Positions 7,946 to 16,871 of a DNA stretch of 64,000 nucleotides are shown piece after piece (the stretch's first letter is position 1; each line of letters starts with the position of its first letter). The DNA comes from Oscillospiraceae bacterium (lineage in GTDB: Bacteria; Bacillota; Clostridia; Oscillospirales; Ruminococcaceae). The position numbers and the translations under genes were made by a program. Under the pieces are notes generated by a model. It did no database searches, was not told the origin of the DNA, and saw only the letters and a program-made list of their open reading frames with translations. The stretch lies in the NCBI GenBank assembly GCA_009777725.1, contig WRLG01000001.1, positions 124,001 through 188,000 on the forward strand, given 5' to 3'.

Positions 7946-9355
7946 ATGTTGGGTGGAATTGATATAAATACGTCCGGCGTTAATCACGAAACCTCGGGGG
8001 ATTCCTTTGCAACCGGCAATATATGGGCTCTGATAGCGAAATATTCAATACCGGCTGTAGTAAGCGGCTTGGTCGGTTCGCTGTATAATATTGTAGACCA
8101 GATTTTTATAGGGCGGGGCTTGGGCTATTTGGGAATGGCGGCTACCAATGTCGCTTTCCCTTTTACGACTATATGCTTGGCTTTAGCTTTAACTTTCGGC
8201 GTGGGCGGGGCTGTCAATATGAATCTGCTTCTCGGTAAGGGAGAATCTGAAAAGGCGAGGAGCTTTGCCGGGAATACGATTTTTCTGTCTGCGGCTTCGG
8301 GCGTTTTTATCGCTCTTGTCAGCTTGGTATTTTTAGAGCCGCTCTTATCCATATTCGGCGCGACCGAGGCTACAATGGGATATACGAAAGAATATGCCGC
8401 CATTACCGCGCTCGGATTTCCCTTTTTTATATTTTCAATAGTGGCAGGCAAATTAATCAGGTCGGACGGAAGCCCTATATTTTCTATGGTTTGCGTGTTA
8501 TCGGGAGCTGTTTTCAATTGTATAGGGACGCCGATTTTCATATTCGTATTAGGGATGGGGATTAAAGGCGCGGCACTGGCTACCGTTTTAGGACAAGCCT
8601 TGTCATCGTCGCTCGCCTTATACTATTTTGCTAAAAAGGCGCGGGTTATCAAGTTAAATAAGCAGTATCTTAAACCTATGGCGGGCTTTACGGGCTTAAT
8701 TGTGCTGTCGGGGGTAGCCCCGGGGATTAATCAAATCGCCGTAACCTTTATCCAAATCGCGCTTAACAACCTTTTGACCTATCACGGGCAGTTTACAAGC
8801 TACGGGAGCGACCTCCCGCTAGCCGCCGCAGGGGCGACTACAAAGGTTTTCGCTATTTTTTTCACCTTGGTTTTAGGGGTGGCTCAGGGCTGTCAGCCGA
8901 TTATCGGCTTTAATTACGGGGCGAAAAATTACGGCAGAGTAAAGGAAATTTACGGTAAAGCCGCTATAACGGTTTTTCTGATTTCATTACCTGTCTTGGT
9001 ATGCTTCCAGCTGTTCCCGACCTTTGTTTTAAGCGTGTTCGGAACTGACAGCGAAGCCTTTTATGAATTCGGCTCGCGGTTTTTGCGTATAAATTTTATG
9101 ATGCTCCCGCTTATTGCCGTTCAAGTCGTTACCGCTAATTTTTTTGTAACAATCGGGAAGCCTCTGCTGGGGCTTGTTATGACGATTTCTCGCCAGCTCG
9201 CGCTTTTGCTTCCGCTTATGTTTATTTTTTCACACATTATAGGTTTGAACGGTATTTTATACGCGGGACCCGTGGCGGATATGACCGCGTTTATTATAAC
9301 CGCAGTGTTTATTGCGCGGGAAATGGGTCAAATTAGCGAGAAGATAAAAAAATAG
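7946..9355 (+). CDS. MATE family multidrug efflux transporter
   Basis: A 469-residue membrane protein with about twelve hydrophobic segments and the two-fold repeat of MATE (multi-antimicrobial extrusion) proteins. The first half starts IAKYSIPAVVSGLVGSLYNIVDQIFIG and contains FGVGGAVNMNLLLGKGESEKA; the second half has VLGVAQGCQPIIGFNYGAKN, both hallmarks of the NorM/VmrA/MepA-like branch. It should export cationic compounds using a sodium or proton gradient. It follows the YugP-like gene by 15 bases and lacks a clear ribosome binding site, so it probably depends on the upstream gene for translation. Substrate unknown. Confidence 0.92.
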   Translation: MLGGIDINTSGVNHETSGDSFATGNIWALIAKYSIPAVVSGLVGSLYNIVDQIFIGRGLGYLGMAATNVAFPFTTICLALALTFGVGGAVNMNLLLGKGESEKARSFAGNTIFLSAASGVFIALVSLVFLEPLLSIFGATEATMGYTKEYAAITALGFPFFIFSIVAGKLIRSDGSPIFSMVCVLSGAVFNCIGTPIFIFVLGMGIKGAALATVLGQALSSSLALYYFAKKARVIKLNKQYLKPMAGFTGLIVLSGVAPGINQIAVTFIQIALNNLLTYHGQFTSYGSDLPLAAAGATTKVFAIFFTLVLGVAQGCQPIIGFNYGAKNYGRVKEIYGKAAITVFLISLPVLVCFQLFPTFVLSVFGTDSEAFYEFGSRFLRINFMMLPLIAVQVVTANFFVTIGKPLLGLVMTISRQLALLLPLMFIFSHIIGLNGILYAGPVADMTAFIITAVFIAREMGQISEKIKK

Positions 9356-9379
9356 TTACATTTTAGTAAAAAACAACTG

Positions 9380-9408
9380 TTGCATTTATATTAAAAATAT
9401 TGTATAAT
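9380..9408 (+). promoter_or_regulatory. Sigma-A-type promoter for the EAL-domain gene
   Basis: TTGCAT (9380-9385), 17-base spacer, TATAAT (9403-9408). Transcription would start near 9415, so a GTG at 9417 would be almost leaderless. This favours the later in-frame ATG at 9450. Confidence 0.65.
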
Positions 9409-9416
9409 AAGTTAAT

Positions 9417-12400
9417 GTGTCCGGTTTTAAAGAAATGGGTTGGGATTTTATGGATAATAAAGCCGAATTTAAAGGACAAAAAGTCATAGCCGCCATAACA
9501 GCGGCGAGCATCATTTTCGTTACGGCTGTAGCTCCGTTTGCGGCGGCGGCTCTTATTAAGAGCGGCTTTTCAACGCCTGCGGGGTTAGCGGCTTTATGCT
9601 CGTGCTTTGCTTTGTTAATAGTAAGCCTTTATGCTCTCTTTTCAAAGCTAAACAAGGATTATCTTTTCCGGCTCGCCTTAGAAGAAAATACTGCGGATAT
9701 TGGATATATCAAATATGACTCGAAAAAACGCTCCGCCTTGCTATCGGGCGATGTGGCGGCTTTGACGGGCATAGATATTGATATTACTAAGGTTATTTCC
9801 GAAGAGGACTATTTAAGCTTTATGGAGGAAATCAAAGCGGAGCTATATCCTTATGAGCATGGTATCTACGTTTCGCGTTGCCCCGAAAGGTGGTTAAAGC
9901 TTTCGACCTTTACAGTTCAAACGGTTGAATGTACCGTAATCAAAGACGTATCCGATTATGTAAAGAGCATTAACCTTATCAGAAGCCTGCGCTACTGTGA
10001 TTCGGTTACGGGGCTTTTAACCAAGGAAGCTTTCGCTCATAAGATTCGTCAAGTCGGCGAAAACAGCGCGGGGACATTGGGCGTTATTCATTTTGTGGTG
10101 ATGGGCGTAGATAAAGTATTATCCTTTTTGGGCGCGGCTTCCGCCGACCGTGCCGTTTTAACCATCGCATCGTTTATCAAAACCTATGAAAATCCGCACA
10201 ACACCTTTGTCGGCAGGACGACCGGCAATGAATTCTCCGTTGCCATTTCCGATACCTATCGCGACGGATGCCGAAAAATCGCCGAAAAAATACATGCGGG
10301 GGTTTTAAATTTAATTGAAAAAATGCCGGAGGAGGAAAAAATTCATATTAAAGCCTACTGCGGCTACGCCATCTCCGAGCAGACGAAGGAAGGTATAGGC
10401 GCGCTGACAGGGCTGGCTGATTTCGCCGCCTTTGATGCGGTTAGGCAGAAAAGCTACAGCCCGGTTGAATACGATGCCGCTTCCTATGCAAGCAGCGCGC
10501 ATGAATTTAAGAAAATTCAAGTATTCAATGAAATTATCGAAAAAAGCTTAATAGATTTCCACTTCCAGCCCGTTGTAAACGCAAGGACAGGCGAAATTTA
10601 CGGCTATGAAGCCTTAATGCGCCCGCAAAGCGTAGAGGACGTAAGGCTGACTCCCTTGGAATTGCTGTCTATAGCCAAAAGCCAAAACAAGCTTGAGCTG
10701 ATTGAAAATTACACCTTCTTTAACGCTCTTAAGATATTATCGGAGAATCAAGATTTTTTCAGCGGAAGAAAGCTTTTTATAAACAGCATATCAAGCGTAT
10801 CCCTATCCAATGCGGAATATGAAACGCTCTATAACAGCTACGGGGAATTGTTCTCAAAGGTTGTCATTGAAATAACGGAATTTGATAAAATCAATAAGGA
10901 AACCATCGACCTGCTTGATGTAAGATTTAAGAAGCATAATGCTCAAATCGCTCTCGATGATTACGGGGCGGGCTACTCCAATGAATCAACCCTTTTGAGC
11001 GTAATGCCGGACTACATAAAGATTGACCGCAGCATGACCGCAGGGATTGACTCCGACTTTAATAAACAACAGCTTGTTTCCAATATCATAAATTTCTCCT
11101 CATTGCACGGCATCAAGTCCTTAGCGGAGGGCGTTGAGACCACCGAGGAGCTTGAAACGGTTATATTTTTGGGGATTGACTTGATTCAAGGCTTTGTCGC
11201 CTGTAAGGCTGTGTCAATTTTAATGCTGGATATTCCTACCGATGTAAGAAGCGTTATTGTAAACTATAACCTAAAACATAAGGGGCGCGGCGACAGGGTT
11301 TACGAGGTAACAAACGAAAGCCCCGTAGACTTGGTTAGCTTGTCCGTTTTCGGGTATACTAATATTGTTGTTAAGGCTGAAAGCTGTATACTTACGGGGG
11401 ATAAGGAAACAGCCGTTAATATGAGAATCATCTGCGAGGATAACTCATCGTCCACCATTTATCTCAAAAATGTAAACCTAAAAAGCACCGAGCTTCCGAT
11501 TATGGAAATCGGCAGAAACTCAATTGTCAGATTGGTAATTGAGGGGGACAACTACATGTCCGTCCAGGGAATCCGTGTTCCTTCCTCCGCGAGGTTCTTA
11601 CTGTCCGGCGATGGAAATTTGAGCATTAACTGCGCGGTTCCCGACGGCGTTTGCATAGGCGGAAACAGTAAGGAGGACTTTGGCGAGATTATTTTGGAGA
11701 GCACGGGCTTGGTTGATTTGTCACACCAAGGGGATTACTGTATCAGCATAGGGGGCGGAACGGGTGCCGCGGACTCTCTGATTAATATTGTTTCGGGTCG
11801 GTTTAAGATTGTTTCCAGAGGTATAAATGTTACGGGCATCGGCTCTTGCGGCGGAGAGGTAGCGGTAAAGCTGAATAACTGCCATATAGAGGGGGACTTC
11901 GCGGGGCAGAACGTGGTCGGAATCGGCTCTGCAAGCGGTAACGTCAATATCGACAGCGGTGCTGATATTCAGCTGGTAAGCTCGGGCGACCTTTGCTGCG
12001 GCGTAGGGACACTAAGCGGCGGAGAGGGAAGTGTCAGATTTAACGGTGGAAGCACGAAAATCACGGTAAACGCTAAAAAAATCGCGGGTATAGGCGCGTT
12101 GGGCGGCAATGTTGAGGTCGCGTTGATTTTCGGAGTAATCGACATAAAATGCGAGGGGAAATGCGCTGTATGCGTAGGCGACCCGGATGGCTACGGTTAT
12201 GTCCGTTTAGGAAATGTTGTGCTGAGCGCGTCGTCTAAATCGGGCAATGACAGTAATATTATGGTAAATAACGGTGTTGTTGTGATTAACAGCGGCAATA
12301 TTTTCACAAACAGCATAAGACCCATAGAAGCTTTCGGTCCTTTCGGGAGCAAGCTTGTTTTATACCACGTTGAAAACCCCGGCAAGGCTTATAAGGCTTC

Positions 12401-12515
12401 GGTGAAAGAAAACGGGGAAATTTATCAATATAACTCGGAAACAAGCGGTCTTTTTGAGGGATGCTACGTGTATCTGCCGGAAGGGTATGAAAATGAAATG
12501 GTAAAAAGGATTTAG
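9417..12515 (+). CDS. Degenerate GGDEF / EAL protein with large C-terminal beta-repeat domain
   Basis: Up to 1032 residues. Two N-terminal hydrophobic segments (about residues 22-42 and 49-66) anchor it. A GGDEF-like domain carries TGNEF (269-273) instead of GGDEF, so cyclase activity is doubtful. The EAL phosphodiesterase domain looks complete: EAL 398-400, FINS, EITE, DD 514-515, IKID, AEGVET and IQGF, so c-di-GMP hydrolysis is likely. The last ~370 residues are Gly/Asn/Ile-rich short repeats (VTGIGSCGG, VVGIGSASG, IAGIGALGG) that suggest a beta-helix or carbohydrate-binding-like fold, an uncommon partner for EAL. The start may be ATG 9450 rather than GTG 9417. The TPR lipoprotein gene follows directly. 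Confidence 0.85.
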   Translation: MSGFKEMGWDFMDNKAEFKGQKVIAAITAASIIFVTAVAPFAAAALIKSGFSTPAGLAALCSCFALLIVSLYALFSKLNKDYLFRLALEENTADIGYIKYDSKKRSALLSGDVAALTGIDIDITKVISEEDYLSFMEEIKAELYPYEHGIYVSRCPERWLKLSTFTVQTVECTVIKDVSDYVKSINLIRSLRYCDSVTGLLTKEAFAHKIRQVGENSAGTLGVIHFVVMGVDKVLSFLGAASADRAVLTIASFIKTYENPHNTFVGRTTGNEFSVAISDTYRDGCRKIAEKIHAGVLNLIEKMPEEEKIHIKAYCGYAISEQTKEGIGALTGLADFAAFDAVRQKSYSPVEYDAASYASSAHEFKKIQVFNEIIEKSLIDFHFQPVVNARTGEIYGYEALMRPQSVEDVRLTPLELLSIAKSQNKLELIENYTFFNALKILSENQDFFSGRKLFINSISSVSLSNAEYETLYNSYGELFSKVVIEITEFDKINKETIDLLDVRFKKHNAQIALDDYGAGYSNESTLLSVMPDYIKIDRSMTAGIDSDFNKQQLVSNIINFSSLHGIKSLAEGVETTEELETVIFLGIDLIQGFVACKAVSILMLDIPTDVRSVIVNYNLKHKGRGDRVYEVTNESPVDLVSLSVFGYTNIVVKAESCILTGDKETAVNMRIICEDNSSSTIYLKNVNLKSTELPIMEIGRNSIVRLVIEGDNYMSVQGIRVPSSARFLLSGDGNLSINCAVPDGVCIGGNSKEDFGEIILESTGLVDLSHQGDYCISIGGGTGAADSLINIVSGRFKIVSRGINVTGIGSCGGEVAVKLNNCHIEGDFAGQNVVGIGSASGNVNIDSGADIQLVSSGDLCCGVGTLSGGEGSVRFNGGSTKITVNAKKIAGIGALGGNVEVALIFGVIDIKCEGKCAVCVGDPDGYGYVRLGNVVLSASSKSGNDSNIMVNNGVVVINSGNIFTNSIRPIEAFGPFGSKLVLYHVENPGKAYKASVKENGEIYQYNSETSGLFEGCYVYLPEGYENEMVKRI

Positions 12516-12520
12516 CGGTG

Positions 12521-13198
12521 ATGAAAAGGATTTTTGCTTTAATTTCAGCTTTGGCATTGCTATTGTCGGGATGCGGCGCAAATCAAGGTGACGCTTTAGC
12601 TGAAAGGGGAGTATCGGAATTTGCGAAGGGTAATTATGAGGACGCGCTTAAATATCTAGAGCGCGCAGAGGAGCAAGGCTTAAACCGCTTCGATAAAACG
12701 ACCCTTTACTTTAATATCGGCGGGGTCAAGTTTAGATTGGGGGATTACGAGGGCAGTATAGAGGCTTACAGGTCGGCTATCGCGCTATCGCCGGACAGTT
12801 TTGACGCTTATGTGAATCTGGGCGTTGCTTATGAAATGGTCGGACTGCGGGATAAGGCTTATGAAAGCTATAGGCAGGCACTTTTATACGACCCCGAAAA
12901 TTACGCCTCCATCATGCTGTACATGAATCTGGGAAATTTTTATATCACTGCTTACAAACCGTTTTCAGCAATATTTTATCTGGAAAAAGCAAGGGCACTT
13001 GACGAAGCCAGAGCCGCTGACCCGTCCAATGACATTACAGGCAGAAACCCTGTTATTTTCGCATGGCTTTCCATTGCTTACGCCATGGATTATCAATATG
13101 AAAAATCTGACCAAGCCTTTGACAGGGCGGTAAGCTTAGGCTTCAGCAAGCCGCAAGAGGTAAAGGAGCGGATAGAGCAGATTAAAGGTGCAAGATAA
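12521..13198 (+). CDS. TPR-repeat lipoprotein
   Basis: About 225 residues. A short signal peptide ends in lipobox LSGC, so the mature protein is lipid-anchored outside the membrane. Several tetratricopeptide repeats follow (GNYEDALKYLERAEEQG, GDYEGSIEAYRSAIALSP, GLRDKAYESYRQALLYDP, YEKSDQAFDRAVSLG), which form a helical protein-binding scaffold. The ATG at 12521 is 3 bases inside an alternative GTG start at 12518; the ribosome binding site AAAAGGA lies in the end of the preceding gene. It sits tightly between the EAL-domain gene and the large repeat protein, suggesting one transcription unit. Partner unknown. Confidence 0.85.
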   Translation: MKRIFALISALALLLSGCGANQGDALAERGVSEFAKGNYEDALKYLERAEEQGLNRFDKTTLYFNIGGVKFRLGDYEGSIEAYRSAIALSPDSFDAYVNLGVAYEMVGLRDKAYESYRQALLYDPENYASIMLYMNLGNFYITAYKPFSAIFYLEKARALDEARAADPSNDITGRNPVIFAWLSIAYAMDYQYEKSDQAFDRAVSLGFSKPQEVKERIEQIKGAR

Positions 13199-13232
13199 AT
13201 CAAATTTTACACAGAAAGGTTGGCAGTTTGAT

Positions 13233-16200
13233 ATGGAAATATATAAAAATTATGAGTTGTTCAGGAAAAAATGCGATGCTTTTGAGGAATCGTTTAAGGC
13301 AGCTTGCTTTAAAAACACAAGCGTTATCTTAAGTCCTTTGAAAGAGGGAGAAATTATCTCCATATGCACGAAGGAAGAGGCGCGGAGTAATGCTAACCAT
13401 ATCTGCCGCTTGTCCGATTTGCTTTTAATGTCAACGGATAACAATAATTGGGATTCTTTCGATTTATTGAAAGCGAGACGGATAGCGGAGCAAAACGGTT
13501 TTATCTATATAACGGATTTCCTTTTAGAAAGCTCGTTTGTCGCCGAGGATTGGATGATTAACGGTAAAAATGATACGATTATCGTAAGCGTTGCCTATAT
13601 GAAGGAAAAGGGTAAAAAATATGCCCCCGTTACGCCGCTTGTAAACACGGTTTTACCCTTTAAAAAGATTGCCAGCAGCTTTTTTTGGAGAAAGGCTGAG
13701 CAGGGTAAGGTTATTTCCGTTGATGAAAACTTGGTTCGCGAATGTATCATCGGGTATTTCAACAGCTTCGTTGAGAAAATACCGTCTGTCAAAAATGTAA
13801 GCCAAGCCTCGTTTCCGATTTTTGACAGTGTTGTTGACATTGACTACAACACGATGAGGGTGATTGCGGTTGATAGATATTTTGAGCACATTAACGGTGC
13901 TGTTGACGTTTTTGCCGATAACGCCGAAATATTAAGCTTGACGGGCTATAAATTCTCTATGGTTGACTTTTTAGCGGAAACTACTCTAGCCGCGGCGAAG
14001 AGAGACGGAATTTCAATTCATAAGGAAGATTTTTTCAATAAATATTATCTACCCGTATCCAAATTGCCGAGGGAAGAGCTTGACAAGCGTATTGACGGGC
14101 TGAATGTAAAATCCGGCGTTATTGAGGTTGACGGCGTTAAGCTGGCTTACCTGTCGCTTTTGAAAGACAGGCTGGAGGGCGGGCTTGAATATCCTGCCGG
14201 AGGAGCGGCTTCATACGGAGAGCTTATGCGGACGGTTGAGCAGAGCAGACCGCGCTCGGAGGATATTATCTTCAACTTAATCACCGCCCTGTCACATAAG
14301 CCCGAAGATGAGCTGATATTTGATTATATCAATACCAATTACCCCAAGGAAAGGGAAAACCTTGAAAAAATCAGGGAATTTTGGAATGTAGACGAAATTG
14401 ATAAAGACGCGGTTCTTCAAAAAATACATGACCTTTATCTCCCGGAGGATTGCTACGAAGAGGGGAGCTTAAAGCCGGGCTACGAGCGCGCGCTGATTAT
14501 AAAGGAGCAGCTTAAAAATGCTCTTTCAAAATACGGCTTTAAGGATTCCGAGCTTTTAAGTAATCTAATCGGCTATATCGATGATTGCGATTTAAAAAGC
14601 AGAACCTATAACGGAACTGTTTTTGATTCGGCGGAGGATATGAAAAAGGCGATGTCGGCTGAGATTGAATTGCGTAATCTTTGCGCCGATTTGTCGGCTA
14701 TGTCTGAGGCGGAGTTAATTGATTTAAGGAAATATATAGCCGCCCATACTATTGACGATAAAACAAAGGGCAAATACCTTGTAAAAATTAAAATGGCTTT
14801 GAACAGAAGCCAGCAAAGCAGTCTTAACGAATTATGCTGGGATTTGCCTTTGCTTGACATAGACGGGGCGTTGGCACTGTTAGAAAAAATCAAGTCAAAG
14901 AATATTGACGATGCCATTGTAAAGCCCTACATATCTAAAATAAACGAACGCATACTTGCCGCACAGCGCGAGGAGCTCTCGGCATTGTTTTCCAATATTG
15001 AAAAAATGAGCGATGACGAATTGGGCAAAATGGAAAGCAAGCTGTTTTCCGGCAGATATGCCGACATTTTTAAGAAGCACTATAATCAAAAAATCACCCT
15101 TGTCAAGGAAGAGCGCATAAAGGCGGCTATAGATAAATTTTGCGGGGAATATGAAAAATTGGATGCCGTCGGTCTTATTGAGCTTCAGAAAAAGCTGAAG
15201 GGCTCGGATTACCCGCCGAAATATACAAGCCGCATCATCTCAAAAACAGAAAATTTACTGCGCGGATACGAGAGAAAGCGCGCCGAGGAGTTCTTCAAGG
15301 GTGTTGATTTTGCGAATCAAAAGCAGCTTGACGAATTAAAAGAACAGCTTCAAGAGGGTATGTTCTCACTTGAAACCTTAAACCCATACTTGAAAAAGAT
15401 TAAGCAACGCGAAGAAGGAATCCTTGAAGAGGAGCTTATCGACCTTTGCGCGGATATTGACAAGATGGATAAGGTACAGTTAATTCAGCTGCAGTCCGAT
15501 TTAAAGAGAGGCAAGGACAGGTACAATCCCGTATTGCTTCAAAAATACGGCGAAAAAATTGCCGGGAGGCATTTGGAGCTTAAAAACTCAGAGCTGGCTG
15601 AGCTTTGCAAGGATATAGAATCAATGGAGGCACATAAGCTTCCCGCCATTAAAGCAATATTGAATGACAATAAATACGACTCGGAACTGACGGTGTTTTA
15701 TCTTAAAAAGATTGCCAAGCGGGAAAGGGAGCTTGCTAAGCTCAGCCTTGAAAAGCTCTGCGGCGATATTGATAAGCTGACGGAGGTCGAGAAAGTTCAG
15801 GAGCTGAAAGGCGAGATTCTTAAAAATAAGAAATACGCCGAGGTGCGTGAGCCGTTTATTGAAAGGCTTGACCTGCGGATTAAGAAAATCACCGAAATCG
15901 AAATCGAGGAAATTTGCGGTGATATTTCAGAAATTACCGTTAAAAAAGCCTTTGAGCTTATCAGGCATCTTAACATTATGCGGCTTGAGGATGCTGAAAT
16001 TAAAGCGCGTTTCGTCAACCTGCTGGATTCTCGCATTATGAAGCTGAGGGAGCAGGAAGCCAGAGAATTTATCGCTTTAATCAGAAAAGCTATAAACGAG
16101 GTTTCATTGCCCGCGAATTGCCTCTGCGTACCCGGCGCGACAAAAGATTTCGATAAGGCTTATGACAACTTCTGCAAGAAGTATATCACGCCGGGCAGAT

Positions 16201-16859
16201 TTGAGATACCCTTGCTCATGCACGAGGCTTCGCCGGATGAGGGCTTCGTTTTGTCAAACGAGTACCTGCATTATACCGAAAAGCCGGGCGCAAGCAGTAA
16301 AATCCGAATTGACGACATAGTTTCGTTTAACTCTAAGAAAGGACTTGTAACCTCTACCTTGTCGGTTACCGAAAAGGGCGGTCTTACCATCGCTATGCCC
16401 AATTCATTTGTTAAATCGACCGTTGAGGATGCAGTTAAGGCTTTAAATATCCTCATCGCTTTCGTCAAGGATAAGAGAACGGAAGCGGCTAATAAAGAAG
16501 CGGAAAAAGCAACAACGGCTATAAGCGGCTCAACAGAGGAAATAACCGTTGAAGAGCCGCCCGTAAAAAAGAAGCCTTCCATAAAAAAGAGCGATTATTC
16601 AAATCCTTTATCCGATATGGTCAAAGCCGAGAACAAGGCTGAGGAAGGAACGAAGCTTGAAACTAAGTCTGCTGTAAAGCCCGAGCTGAAGCCGGAAGCC
16701 GGAATAAAAAACAAGCTTGAGTTGAAATCCGCTAAAAAGGAGCTTGCTGCCGGTAAGGAAAAGGCTGCTGTTAAATTGAATTTTTGCAGTGAGTGCGGTG
16801 CTAAGGCAATCAGCGAAAAGGCTAAATTCTGCCATGAGTGCGGAAGTAAGCTGGCTTAA
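13233..16859 (+). CDS. Very large repeat protein with C-terminal zinc ribbon
   Basis: About 1208 residues from ATG 13233 (AGAAAGG upstream); a GTG at 13188 would extend it into the preceding gene. The N-terminal ~450 residues are an unrecognised mixed domain. The middle, roughly residues 480-940, holds about nine copies of a ~50-60 residue helical repeat beginning with a pattern like LCxDIxxMxxxxLxxLxxxL (for example LCADIDKMDKVQLIQLQSDL, LCGDIDKLTEVEKVQELKGE). A PH-like/YcxB-like segment may follow (HYTEKPGASSKIRIDDIVSF), then a Lys/Glu-rich linker and a zinc ribbon with two CxxC pairs (FCSECGAKA, FCHECGSKLA). No signal peptide or membrane segment, so cytoplasmic. Function unknown; a scaffold or stress sensor is a guess. 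Confidence 0.75.
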   Translation: MEIYKNYELFRKKCDAFEESFKAACFKNTSVILSPLKEGEIISICTKEEARSNANHICRLSDLLLMSTDNNNWDSFDLLKARRIAEQNGFIYITDFLLESSFVAEDWMINGKNDTIIVSVAYMKEKGKKYAPVTPLVNTVLPFKKIASSFFWRKAEQGKVISVDENLVRECIIGYFNSFVEKIPSVKNVSQASFPIFDSVVDIDYNTMRVIAVDRYFEHINGAVDVFADNAEILSLTGYKFSMVDFLAETTLAAAKRDGISIHKEDFFNKYYLPVSKLPREELDKRIDGLNVKSGVIEVDGVKLAYLSLLKDRLEGGLEYPAGGAASYGELMRTVEQSRPRSEDIIFNLITALSHKPEDELIFDYINTNYPKERENLEKIREFWNVDEIDKDAVLQKIHDLYLPEDCYEEGSLKPGYERALIIKEQLKNALSKYGFKDSELLSNLIGYIDDCDLKSRTYNGTVFDSAEDMKKAMSAEIELRNLCADLSAMSEAELIDLRKYIAAHTIDDKTKGKYLVKIKMALNRSQQSSLNELCWDLPLLDIDGALALLEKIKSKNIDDAIVKPYISKINERILAAQREELSALFSNIEKMSDDELGKMESKLFSGRYADIFKKHYNQKITLVKEERIKAAIDKFCGEYEKLDAVGLIELQKKLKGSDYPPKYTSRIISKTENLLRGYERKRAEEFFKGVDFANQKQLDELKEQLQEGMFSLETLNPYLKKIKQREEGILEEELIDLCADIDKMDKVQLIQLQSDLKRGKDRYNPVLLQKYGEKIAGRHLELKNSELAELCKDIESMEAHKLPAIKAILNDNKYDSELTVFYLKKIAKRERELAKLSLEKLCGDIDKLTEVEKVQELKGEILKNKKYAEVREPFIERLDLRIKKITEIEIEEICGDISEITVKKAFELIRHLNIMRLEDAEIKARFVNLLDSRIMKLREQEAREFIALIRKAINEVSLPANCLCVPGATKDFDKAYDNFCKKYITPGRFEIPLLMHEASPDEGFVLSNEYLHYTEKPGASSKIRIDDIVSFNSKKGLVTSTLSVTEKGGLTIAMPNSFVKSTVEDAVKALNILIAFVKDKRTEAANKEAEKATTAISGSTEEITVEEPPVKKKPSIKKSDYSNPLSDMVKAENKAEEGTKLETKSAVKPELKPEAGIKNKLELKSAKKELAAGKEKAAVKLNFCSECGAKAISEKAKFCHECGSKLA

Positions 16860-16871
16860 AGCCGAATAAGT

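Noticed and set aside
9841..9870. GAGCATGG near 9857 resembling the right arm of the MLI hairpin
   Set aside because: It lies within the EAL-domain coding frame and has no left arm, leader ORF or nearby gene start.
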